A stretch of 52,956 nt of DNA from Marinobacter sp. GTDB taxonomy: Bacteria; Pseudomonadota; Gammaproteobacteria; Pseudomonadales; Oleiphilaceae. Of the stretch, positions 7,772 through 14,706 are shown one piece after another. Within the stretch, counting starts at the first letter, position 1. Each line of letters starts with the position of its first letter. Location: positions 350,153 through 403,108 of the forward strand of contig JAGYIS010000005.1 in assembly GCA_018402255.1 (NCBI GenBank). Reading direction: 5' to 3'. The notes beneath the pieces were generated by a model, which did not search any database, was not told the origin of the DNA, and saw only the letters and a program-made list of their open reading frames with translations. Position numbers and translations under genes: made by a program.

Positions 7772-9223
7772 ATGACCACGGCACAACATACCGTCGAGAA
7801 AATCGGCGGTACTTCAATGAGTAATTACGAGGCCGTTCGCGACAATATCATTATTGGCAAGCGCAAGAAGAGCGACCTCTATCAGCGGATTTTTGTGGTG
7901 TCTGCTTACGGTGGCGTCACCAACGAATTGCTTGAACACAAAAAGACCGGTGAGCCGGGCGTTTATGCGCTGTTTGCCGATGCCGAGTCGGATTGGGCCT
8001 GGGGCGACGATCTCACCAAGCTGATCAAGTTTCTGACCGACATCAATGGTGAGCTGTTTGTCGATCCCATGCTCAAACAGCAGGCGGATCAGTTCATCAC
8101 CGATCGCATCGAAGGCGTTCGGGGCTGCCTGATTGATCTGCAGCGCCTATGCTCTTACGGGCAGTTCCAGCTGGAAGAGCACCTGTTGACGGTGCGTGAA
8201 ATGCTGGCCGGTATCGGTGAGGCGCACAGCGCATTCAACACCGCGCTCAAACTGCAGCAGGAAGGCATCAATGCCCGTTTTGTCGATTTGACCGGTTGGC
8301 GTGACAGCGAGCTGCTGCCGCTGGACCAGAAGCTCCAGCAGGCGTTTGACAGCATCGATCTGTCCCGCGAGCTGCCCATCGTGACGGGTTATGCCCAGTG
8401 CAAAGAAGGTCTCATGCGTACCTTCGACCGGGGCTATAGCGAGATGACCTTCAGCCGGGTGGCGGTGATCACCCAGGCACGGGAAGCGATCATTCACAAG
8501 GAGTACCACCTGAGCTCAGCCGATCCCAACGTGGTTGGTGAAGACAAGGTGGTACCTCTGGGCCGCACCAACTACGACGTTGCTGACCAGCTGGCCAACC
8601 TGGGCATGGAAGCGATCCATCCCCGCGCCGGTAAAGGCCTGCGCCAGAATGAAATTCCGCTGCGGGTGATGAACACCTTTGAGCCGGAGCACACCGGTAC
8701 CTTGATCACCGGCGATTACATCAGCGAGAAGCCGCAGGTAGAAATCGTTGCCGGTGCCAAAGGCGTGTTCGCCATCGAGGTGTTCGACCAGGACATGCAG
8801 GGCGAGCCGGGGTCCGATCGCAAGATTCTGGAAGTGTTGAGCCGGTTCAAGGTGCGCTTTATGGCCAAAGACACCAACGCCAACACCATCACCCACTACG
8901 TTGATACCACGCTCAAGCACATTAAACGTGTGGTCAAAGGCCTGGAAGAAGTCTTCCCCAATGGCGAAATCAGTACCCGTAAGGTGGCCCTGGTATCGGC
9001 GATTGGTAGTGATATGAAGGTGCCGGGCATACTGGCACGGTCGGTCAAATCGCTGGCGGATAAAGACATCAGCGTACTGGCGATCCACCAGTGCATGCGC
9101 CAGGTGGATATTCAGTTCGTGATTGATGAGGACCACTATGATCAGGCCATCGTGGCACTGCACGGTGCTCTGATTGAGCCCCACAACCACGAATACGCTA
9201 TTGTGGCGGCGTCTACAACCTGA
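7772..9223 (+). CDS. ask_ect: ectoine-cluster aspartate kinase
   Basis: A 483-residue aspartokinase of the specialised form found in ectoine clusters, which supplies aspartyl phosphate (and so aspartate semialdehyde) for EctB. The N-terminal VEKIGGTSMSNYEAVRDN is the typical kinase start, with SSADPNVV and RTNYDVADQ-type substrate regions in the middle and tandem ACT domains at the C-terminus (about 320-480). Purine-rich GAAGG/AAAGG stretches precede the ATG. Cluster-specific aspartokinases usually lie directly after ectC or ectD; here the gene follows ectB directly. Confidence 0.93.
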   Translation: MTTAQHTVEKIGGTSMSNYEAVRDNIIIGKRKKSDLYQRIFVVSAYGGVTNELLEHKKTGEPGVYALFADAESDWAWGDDLTKLIKFLTDINGELFVDPMLKQQADQFITDRIEGVRGCLIDLQRLCSYGQFQLEEHLLTVREMLAGIGEAHSAFNTALKLQQEGINARFVDLTGWRDSELLPLDQKLQQAFDSIDLSRELPIVTGYAQCKEGLMRTFDRGYSEMTFSRVAVITQAREAIIHKEYHLSSADPNVVGEDKVVPLGRTNYDVADQLANLGMEAIHPRAGKGLRQNEIPLRVMNTFEPEHTGTLITGDYISEKPQVEIVAGAKGVFAIEVFDQDMQGEPGSDRKILEVLSRFKVRFMAKDTNANTITHYVDTTLKHIKRVVKGLEEVFPNGEISTRKVALVSAIGSDMKVPGILARSVKSLADKDISVLAIHQCMRQVDIQFVIDEDHYDQAIVALHGALIEPHNHEYAIVAASTT

Positions 9224-9230
9224 TGATTTG

Positions 9231-9263
9231 CCCATCAGCGGAATCGGTTGTTTCGCTGATGGG
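9231..9263 (+). terminator. terminator-like hairpin after the ect cluster
   Basis: CCCATCAGCG (9231-9240) pairs with CGCTGATGGG (9254-9263) in a perfect 10-bp stem 8 bases after the aspartokinase stop codon. The downstream strand is pyrimidine-rich (C and T) rather than a clean T-run, so termination efficiency is uncertain. Confidence 0.6.
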
Positions 9264-9349
9264 TCCTCCCCCTTCCCCTGTTGTCTTTCTGGCAATCCGT
9301 GCGTTTCGTTTGATCGTATCTTAGATAAATTTCAACAGGTACCTCCGCC

Positions 9350-10342
9350 ATGCAAACACATGACCGGCTGGGCCCGTCTCCGACTCTTCCCAACTCTGGC
9401 GAAAGGGATTCCCTGGTAGGGTTGTACTTCAGGGATGCGTCCCGGCATCAACTTCTCAGTGACAGCGACGAGCGCCGGCTGGCCCGACAGCTGATTCGCA
9501 GTCTGCGTGTGATCAGCGAAGAGCTGGGTCTGCCCGACGATACCCCACAAACCCTGCGTGAGGTCGTAGGCAGCCTGGGAGACGCCTGCGCGTTTTCTTC
9601 CCGTTGCCGGCGGGCCTATCATCTGGCCATGGCCTGCCGTGGCAAGCTCATTCAGTGCAATCTCAGGCTGGCGGTTCACATCGCCCGTCGTTACAGCCAG
9701 CATGACATCCCGATGACCGACCTGATTCAGGACGCCAATGTCGGCCTGATCAAGGCAGCAGAGCGGTTCGATGCGGGTAAGGGCTTCCGCTTTTCAACCT
9801 ACGCCTATTGGTGGATCAGTGAAGAGGTCCGGCGCTGCCTGCAACGTGGTGTGCGGGTGGTACATACCCCGGAAAACGTGGTTGATGAAATCCGTCAGTT
9901 GCACAAGACCTCCCTGCGCCTGAATCAAGCCCTTGGCCGCACGCCATCGCAGTCTGAGCTGGCGACGGCGATGGAAGCCTCGCCGTCCAGAATCGGCGAA
10001 TTGCGGGCACTGGCGTCCAGAGAAATCTCGACCGACGTGCCGCTGTTGGAGAACGGCTCAATCACCCTCGGTGACAGCCTGAATGCCGGGGATTCAATGA
10101 CCCCGGATCACCCACTGCGACAGAGGGATCGAGTCATCACTTTGCGCTCCATGATGGGGGATCTGAGTGATCGCGAGCGGGAAATTCTTGCACGCCGCTA
10201 CGGCCTGGGCCTGGCGGAGCCAGAAACCCTGCAGACCATCTCTGATCAGCTTGGCATCAGTCGTGAGCGCGTTCGCCAGATAGAGAAGTCTGCGTTAAAG
10301 AAGCTTCAGCAGCTGCATTCAGCGGGAAAGAACGGTGCCTGA
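9350..10342 (+). CDS. sigma-70 family RNA polymerase sigma factor (RpoS-like group 2)
   Basis: A 330-residue sigma factor containing region 1.2 (SLVGLYFRDASRHQLLS), regions 2.1-2.4 (NLRLAVHIARRY, DLIQDANVGLIKAAERFD, FSTYAYWWI), region 3 and a complete region 4 helix-turn-helix (ISRERVRQIEKSALKKL). The architecture and length match RpoS-type stationary-phase/stress sigma factors, with an unusually basic region 2.4 segment (RRCLQRGVRVVHTP). It is not the housekeeping RpoD (too short). It may be an RpoS paralogue; its target promoters are unknown. Its position next to the osmolyte cluster is suggestive only, since a hairpin separates them. Confidence 0.85.
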   Translation: MQTHDRLGPSPTLPNSGERDSLVGLYFRDASRHQLLSDSDERRLARQLIRSLRVISEELGLPDDTPQTLREVVGSLGDACAFSSRCRRAYHLAMACRGKLIQCNLRLAVHIARRYSQHDIPMTDLIQDANVGLIKAAERFDAGKGFRFSTYAYWWISEEVRRCLQRGVRVVHTPENVVDEIRQLHKTSLRLNQALGRTPSQSELATAMEASPSRIGELRALASREISTDVPLLENGSITLGDSLNAGDSMTPDHPLRQRDRVITLRSMMGDLSDREREILARRYGLGLAEPETLQTISDQLGISRERVRQIEKSALKKLQQLHSAGKNGA

Positions 10343-10345
10343 CAT

Positions 10346-10801
10346 TCAGGTACCGTGCAGCAGGTAAAACCAGACGCCTACCGTCACCTGGCAGGCAAGC
10401 ACCACCAGCGTCAGCATCAGGCGCAGTTTCAGGTACCACGCCGGCCAGTAGGGACGCATCCAGCGGGCATCCACAACGTACAGTGCCAGAAAGGCGATGG
10501 TATACAGCAGAATTTTGTGAGGCGTGTGCAGCAGCAGGCCCAAACCCGCTGCCAGAAAGAACATCTGGCTTAACAGCATGGACACCAGCGGTGACTGCGG
10601 ATACGAGCGGTTTTCCAGCTGCAGCGCGATGGTCCAGTAGATTCCGCCCATAAAGGCGAGAATGCCGGCGCTGTACAGGTAGAACCAGCTCAGTATCACG
10701 ATGCTGTTTGAGGGCATCAAAAACAGCCCCATCATGCCTGCAATAAACGGAATAAGCCCGGCGATCCCCACCAGAATCGCAAGGCGAGCGACTACAATCA
10801 C
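10346..10801 (-). CDS. DUF3429 family integral membrane protein
   Basis: A 151-residue protein of about five hydrophobic segments (starting ILVGIAGLIPFIAG) matching the DUF3429 family of small inner-membrane proteins of unknown role. It ends four bases from the convergent sigma factor gene, and its start overlaps the stop of the upstream DUF6482-like gene by 4 bases (10798-10801), so the two are translationally coupled. No catalytic motif is visible. Confidence 0.8.
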   Translation of the reverse strand: MIVVARLAILVGIAGLIPFIAGMMGLFLMPSNSIVILSWFYLYSAGILAFMGGIYWTIALQLENRSYPQSPLVSMLLSQMFFLAAGLGLLLHTPHKILLYTIAFLALYVVDARWMRPYWPAWYLKLRLMLTLVVLACQVTVGVWFYLLHGT

Positions 10802-11103
10802 GACCGTTGCCTCTGAACCTGAATGCGCATGGGTTCGATGTCAGACGGTGCCATTCCTACCATCTCATGGTAGGCGGAAGGATGAACGATCTGGGTTTCC
10901 TGCACGGCAAAGTCACTGAGGGTGTCTTGAATTTCCCATGCGCTGCGGAACAGGCGAGTCTTGCCAGCCTTGTCTGACAGTAGTTTCAGGCCGGTGGGAC
11001 CATGCAGCCGGGCCATGTAGTGCTGGCCTTCGAGAGAAATGATCTCAAGCAGCTCGATAACCGCTGGCTGAAGATCCTTGAGTTCGTTGAGGGTGATGCG
11101 CAC
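10798..11103 (-). CDS. small DUF6482-like protein
   Basis: A 101-residue protein that begins with GTG, preceded by GGGAG 7 bases upstream. The sequence (LLEIISLEGQHYMARL, then LLSDKAGKTRLFRSAW) resembles the DUF6482 family common in Pseudomonas and Marinobacter; the family assignment is from memory of the pattern. It is predicted soluble and cytoplasmic with no known function. It forms a two-gene unit with the DUF3429 membrane protein. Confidence 0.65.
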   Translation of the reverse strand: MRITLNELKDLQPAVIELLEIISLEGQHYMARLHGPTGLKLLSDKAGKTRLFRSAWEIQDTLSDFAVQETQIVHPSAYHEMVGMAPSDIEPMRIQVQRQRS

Positions 11104-11160
11104 AGTAAAACTCCCTGGTAGGTGTTACCAGAGAACTTACGTGTAACGGCAGCGGTAAGA

Positions 11161-11745
11161 TCATTGTGAGAGCTGCAAGCAGGCCTGATGTGCAGGACAG
11201 CTGACCAGATGATCGTTGACCATACCGGTTGCCTGCATGAAAGCGTAAACGATGGTGGGGCCCACAAATGTGAAGCCGGCCTTTTTCAGAGCCTTGGACA
11301 TGGCCTCCGATTGGGGCGTCTGTGTCGGCACCTCGGCCATGGTACGCCATTGATTCTGCAACGGCTTGTGATCCATAAACTGCCACAGAAACGACGACAG
11401 CGGTGTGCCGCGCTCCTGTAATGCCAGATAACCACGGGCATTGTTGATGACGGATCGCACCTTGAGTTTGTTGCGGACGATGCCGGGATTCAATAAAAGG
11501 CGGGCTTCGTCCTGCTCGGTAAATCGGGCAATCTTCTCTGGGTCAAAGTTGGCGTATGCGTCGCGGTAGTGTTGCTGTTTTCGCAGGATGGTAATCCAGC
11601 TCAAGCCGGCTTGCTGACCGTCCAAGCAGAGTTTCTCAAACAGCGCATGATCGTCGTATTCGGGGCGACCCCAGACGGTATCGTGGTAATGCACGTAGAG
11701 CGGGTCGGTGCCACACCAGCTGCATCGTTCCGGTGGTTGGGTCAT
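11161..11745 (-). CDS. tag: DNA-3-methyladenine glycosylase I
   Basis: A 194-residue base-excision repair enzyme that removes 3-methyladenine from alkylated DNA. The N-terminal CSWCGTDPLYVHYHDTVWG carries a zinc-binding Cys and His, the catalytic-site region FEKLCLDGQQAGLSW follows, and the C-terminal HLVSCPAHQAC supplies the remaining zinc ligands. Length is as expected for Tag. It starts 15 bases after the phosphopantetheinyl transferase stop codon, so the two may share a transcript. Confidence 0.95.
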   Translation of the reverse strand: MTQPPERCSWCGTDPLYVHYHDTVWGRPEYDDHALFEKLCLDGQQAGLSWITILRKQQHYRDAYANFDPEKIARFTEQDEARLLLNPGIVRNKLKVRSVINNARGYLALQERGTPLSSFLWQFMDHKPLQNQWRTMAEVPTQTPQSEAMSKALKKAGFTFVGPTIVYAFMQATGMVNDHLVSCPAHQACLQLSQ

Positions 11746-11760
11746 AAGGCTCTGTTCCGT

Positions 11761-12519
11761 TTATCGCCTGGTCCGGATGGTGCGATGGAACATGGGCTCC
11801 CAGCTGGCCCCAAGATTGCCAGCGTGAATCAGACCATAGTCATCCGGAGGGGGTTCCAGCAAGGTGATGGCGGGCAAGCTGCCCGAGCCGTCTTCCGTGC
11901 CCTGATACACCAACGTTACCAGAAAACCTTCAATGTAAAAGCAGCTGGCGAGCCATTGTTGGTCGGGCCGATCGCCGTAAAGCTCGAAGTCTTTGCGTAC
12001 TTCCAGGGTTTGCAGGTTGCCGGCAATGCCGCGGCCGGTGGCTTTCAGCCAGGCTTCTTTCAGCGTCCAAACTTTAAGAAAGCTGAACGGATCGTTGGCC
12101 CGGAACAGCCATTCCTGCTCAACTGCCGAAAACCAGCGTTTGGCGACGCGGCCCCAATCCGGTTTGCGTTGACTGGGTTCGATGTCGATACCCAGGGGGC
12201 TGGTGCCGGTGGCAACCGCGCTCAAGCCTTTGCTGTGGCTCAGTGACAGGCACCAGTTTGCCGGCATGGCCGATCTGACCGGGCGGCCATCGACTGGCTG
12301 GCAGTGCTCTGGCATCTGATGGCTGGCGTTGGCCAGGCCCTGGCGGATCAACCAGCGGCTGGTCAGAAATTCGCTCCGCCGCCCGCCCGCCAGTTGCGAC
12401 AGGGTGCGTGATTCGGATTCCGTCATCCATGGCGGCGCGCCCGGCAGGTCACGCCTGATTTGATGGCACAGCCAGATGCCCGGACGATCAGGGCTGCAGG
12501 CGTTGAATGGTCCAGCCAT
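11761..12519 (-). CDS. 4'-phosphopantetheinyl transferase superfamily protein (Sfp type)
   Basis: A 252-residue enzyme expected to move 4'-phosphopantetheine from CoA onto carrier-protein serines. The magnesium-binding GIDIEP motif (around residue 112) and the second signature [12 protein letters not shown] are both present, along with SLSHSKG. The Sfp/AcpT-like size (longer than AcpS) suggests it serves secondary or special carrier proteins rather than only the housekeeping ACP; that is inference. Its first 32 bases overlap the end of pdxH. A later start (MTESES) is possible, but the early IWLC segment is family-like, so the long form is preferred. Confidence 0.85.
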   Translation of the reverse strand: MAGPFNACSPDRPGIWLCHQIRRDLPGAPPWMTESESRTLSQLAGGRRSEFLTSRWLIRQGLANASHQMPEHCQPVDGRPVRSAMPANWCLSLSHSKGLSAVATGTSPLGIDIEPSQRKPDWGRVAKRWFSAVEQEWLFRANDPFSFLKVWTLKEAWLKATGRGIAGNLQTLEVRKDFELYGDRPDQQWLASCFYIEGFLVTLVYQGTEDGSGSLPAITLLEPPPDDYGLIHAGNLGASWEPMFHRTIRTRR

Positions 12520-13123
12520 CGCCAGCCCTCACGTATTCAAAGCGGTCGTGCAGCCGGCTTGGCCGCCCCTGCCAGAATTCAATGCGGTCCGGAACCACCC
12601 GATAGCCACCCCAGAATCCTGGCAACGGAACTTCACCGGCGCTGAATTTCTGCTTCATCTCGGCCACTTTTTGCTCAAGCAATCCCCGCGAGGTAATCAC
12701 TTTGCTCTGTTCAGAAACCCAGGCACCAATCTGGCTGCCACGCGGCCGGGACGCAAAATATTTCAAAGATTCGGCTTTGCTTACCTTCTCCACTTTGCCC
12801 TGGATCCGAACCTGGCGGTTCAAACCGATCCATGGAAACAGCAGGGCCGCCTGGGGGTTCGCGTCCAGCTCCGTTGCTTTTCGGCTGCCGTAGTTGGTGT
12901 AGAACACAAAACCCCGATGATCGAAGTACTTCAGCAGAACAGTGCGCAAATCTGGCATCTGGTCGGCGCCGGCGGTAGCAAGAGACATGGCGTTGGGCTC
13001 CAGTATGCCGGCGGTACGGGCGTCCTCAAACCAGGCTTGGAACTGGACTACCGGATCTCCGTGCAGTTGATCCAGGTCGAGCCCTTCGCTTTCAAAATCC
13101 CGACGCATGTCGCCGATGTCCAT
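12488..13123 (-). CDS. pdxH: pyridoxamine 5'-phosphate oxidase
   Basis: A 211-residue FMN enzyme that oxidises pyridoxine or pyridoxamine 5'-phosphate to pyridoxal 5'-phosphate, the last step of vitamin B6 synthesis and salvage. Hallmarks are [26 protein letters not shown] (FMN contacts), SRKATEL and the C-terminal [17 protein letters not shown]. The start at 13123 is set by a strong GAGGAG just upstream; a longer frame from 13150 would place this site inside the gene. It is followed by the overlapping phosphopantetheinyl transferase and tag. Confidence 0.96.
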   Translation of the reverse strand: MDIGDMRRDFESEGLDLDQLHGDPVVQFQAWFEDARTAGILEPNAMSLATAGADQMPDLRTVLLKYFDHRGFVFYTNYGSRKATELDANPQAALLFPWIGLNRQVRIQGKVEKVSKAESLKYFASRPRGSQIGAWVSEQSKVITSRGLLEQKVAEMKQKFSAGEVPLPGFWGGYRVVPDRIEFWQGRPSRLHDRFEYVRAGDGWTIQRLQP

Positions 13124-13334
13124 CGTTGTCTCCTCACCCTGCGTTAGCACTGTGTCCAGATACGGTCGCCGAGCATAACGGGTTCAACCCGGTGTGTCAG
13201 CGTTGGCGATAAGCCAGATCCGTTGATGATGGTTACATATTTCAACAAAGTTGTGAGAGCCATTGTGCTTTCCCAGCGTAAATCTTTGCCGTTCCAACCG
13301 GCTCCAACACTAAATCAAACGCAGAGCACTGAAA

Positions 13335-14621
13335 ATGACTCATCACTACGATCTTTGGTTGGTAAGCGCATCATTTGTTGTGGCGGTTCTTGCCGCATAC
13401 ACTGCCCTCTTCTTCGGGGCCCGCCTCGGTTCTGCCCGTGACGGCAATCGTCTGGCATGGCTTGTAACCGGGGGGCTGGCGATGGGAACCGGGGTCTGGA
13501 CCATGCACTTCGTCGGTATGCTGGCGATGCCCATGGATACCGTGATGTCGTTTGACGGCGGAATGACGCTGGTATCCTGGCTGGCTGCCGTCGTTGCCTC
13601 CACCATTGCGCTCAGCATTATTGGCCGCGAGACCTCAAGTGCGGGCCTGTTTGCGGTGGCAACGGTGATGATGTCAGGCGGCATTGTCGTCATGCACTAC
13701 CTCGGCATGTTTGCGATGAAAATGTCTGCGGCCCCGGCATACGATGGTGTTTGGCTGACGGTGTCGATCACGATTGCCGTAGCGGCGTCAGCAGTGGCGA
13801 TGGCCCTGTGTCGCAGAATCCGGACCATGCAGGGCGCCAGTGCCTCCGCCGCACGTATGGCTGCGGCCCTGGTGATGGCAACCGCCATTTGCGGCATGCA
13901 TTACAGCGGAATGCTGGCCATGACGTTTCCAGCGGGAGCGGTCCCAGCGGCGGATAATGCGCTGCGCGGAGACTGGATGGGTATACCACTGGCGGTGTTC
14001 TGCGCCGCGTTACTGGCGGTGACTCTGTTTGTGGCGGCCTTTGATATCCGTCTGCAACGCAGACTGGTGGCTGCAAAGGTTGAGGAAACCGCGCGGGTGG
14101 CGCAGCTTGCCTTTGTCGATCCGGTTACTGGCCTGCCTAATCGCTCGGCACTGGAACAGCGGCTTCTGGACTCTCTGGCAACGGCGGACGCCCGAGAGCA
14201 TCCGTTCGCACTGATCTACCTCGACATTGCCAATCATCGGGAGTTATCTGCCAATCTTGATGCGGAGGCAATGACCAAGGCGGTTCGGGACGCCGCGGTG
14301 GCACTGCGGGAGCTGGCACCAGAGCCAGTCTATCTGGCGCGTTACTCCGCAAGCACGTTTTTCCTGGTGGTGCCCGACCACGCGGATCTCAGCCACGGGT
14401 TCATGTACCGACGTCTGCGGGAGCTGGAAAACCGTATCCAGACCGCGTCAATGCCGTTTAATTGGCGGGTCGGCCAATCGGCATTTCCGGCTACCGGCAA
14501 TTCCAGTCGCAAACTGCTGTTGGCCGCGATGATTCCGATGGATATTGCCCAGTTGGGGCGTTTTGACAGCGCCACCCTCCATTCCGATCCGATTTTGCCG
14601 GGTCATCATACTGCGGGCTGA
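13335..14621 (+). CDS. MHYT-sensor membrane protein with degenerate GGDEF domain
   Basis: A 428-residue inner-membrane signalling protein. The first ~245 residues contain about seven membrane segments and three MHYT-type repeats (MHFVGMLAM, MHYLGMFAM, MHYSGMLAM), proposed to bind copper and sense oxygen, CO or NO. A GGDEF-like domain follows (VDPVTGLPNRSALEQRL), but the catalytic loop reads ARYSAST where GGDEF is expected, so it is probably not an active diguanylate cyclase. There is no EAL domain. It may act as an effector or regulatory partner. A 211-base upstream region (13124-13334) shared with divergent pdxH shows no site I could define. Confidence 0.82.
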   Translation: MTHHYDLWLVSASFVVAVLAAYTALFFGARLGSARDGNRLAWLVTGGLAMGTGVWTMHFVGMLAMPMDTVMSFDGGMTLVSWLAAVVASTIALSIIGRETSSAGLFAVATVMMSGGIVVMHYLGMFAMKMSAAPAYDGVWLTVSITIAVAASAVAMALCRRIRTMQGASASAARMAAALVMATAICGMHYSGMLAMTFPAGAVPAADNALRGDWMGIPLAVFCAALLAVTLFVAAFDIRLQRRLVAAKVEETARVAQLAFVDPVTGLPNRSALEQRLLDSLATADAREHPFALIYLDIANHRELSANLDAEAMTKAVRDAAVALRELAPEPVYLARYSASTFFLVVPDHADLSHGFMYRRLRELENRIQTASMPFNWRVGQSAFPATGNSSRKLLLAAMIPMDIAQLGRFDSATLHSDPILPGHHTAG

Positions 14622-14706
14622 CAAACGACCGCCCGGCGGACTATCCTTGTGACAGGCAGGGGGCTGGTTCAGCCCCGTTTTTTCGCCGCTCACCAAGGAG
14701 AGTTTT

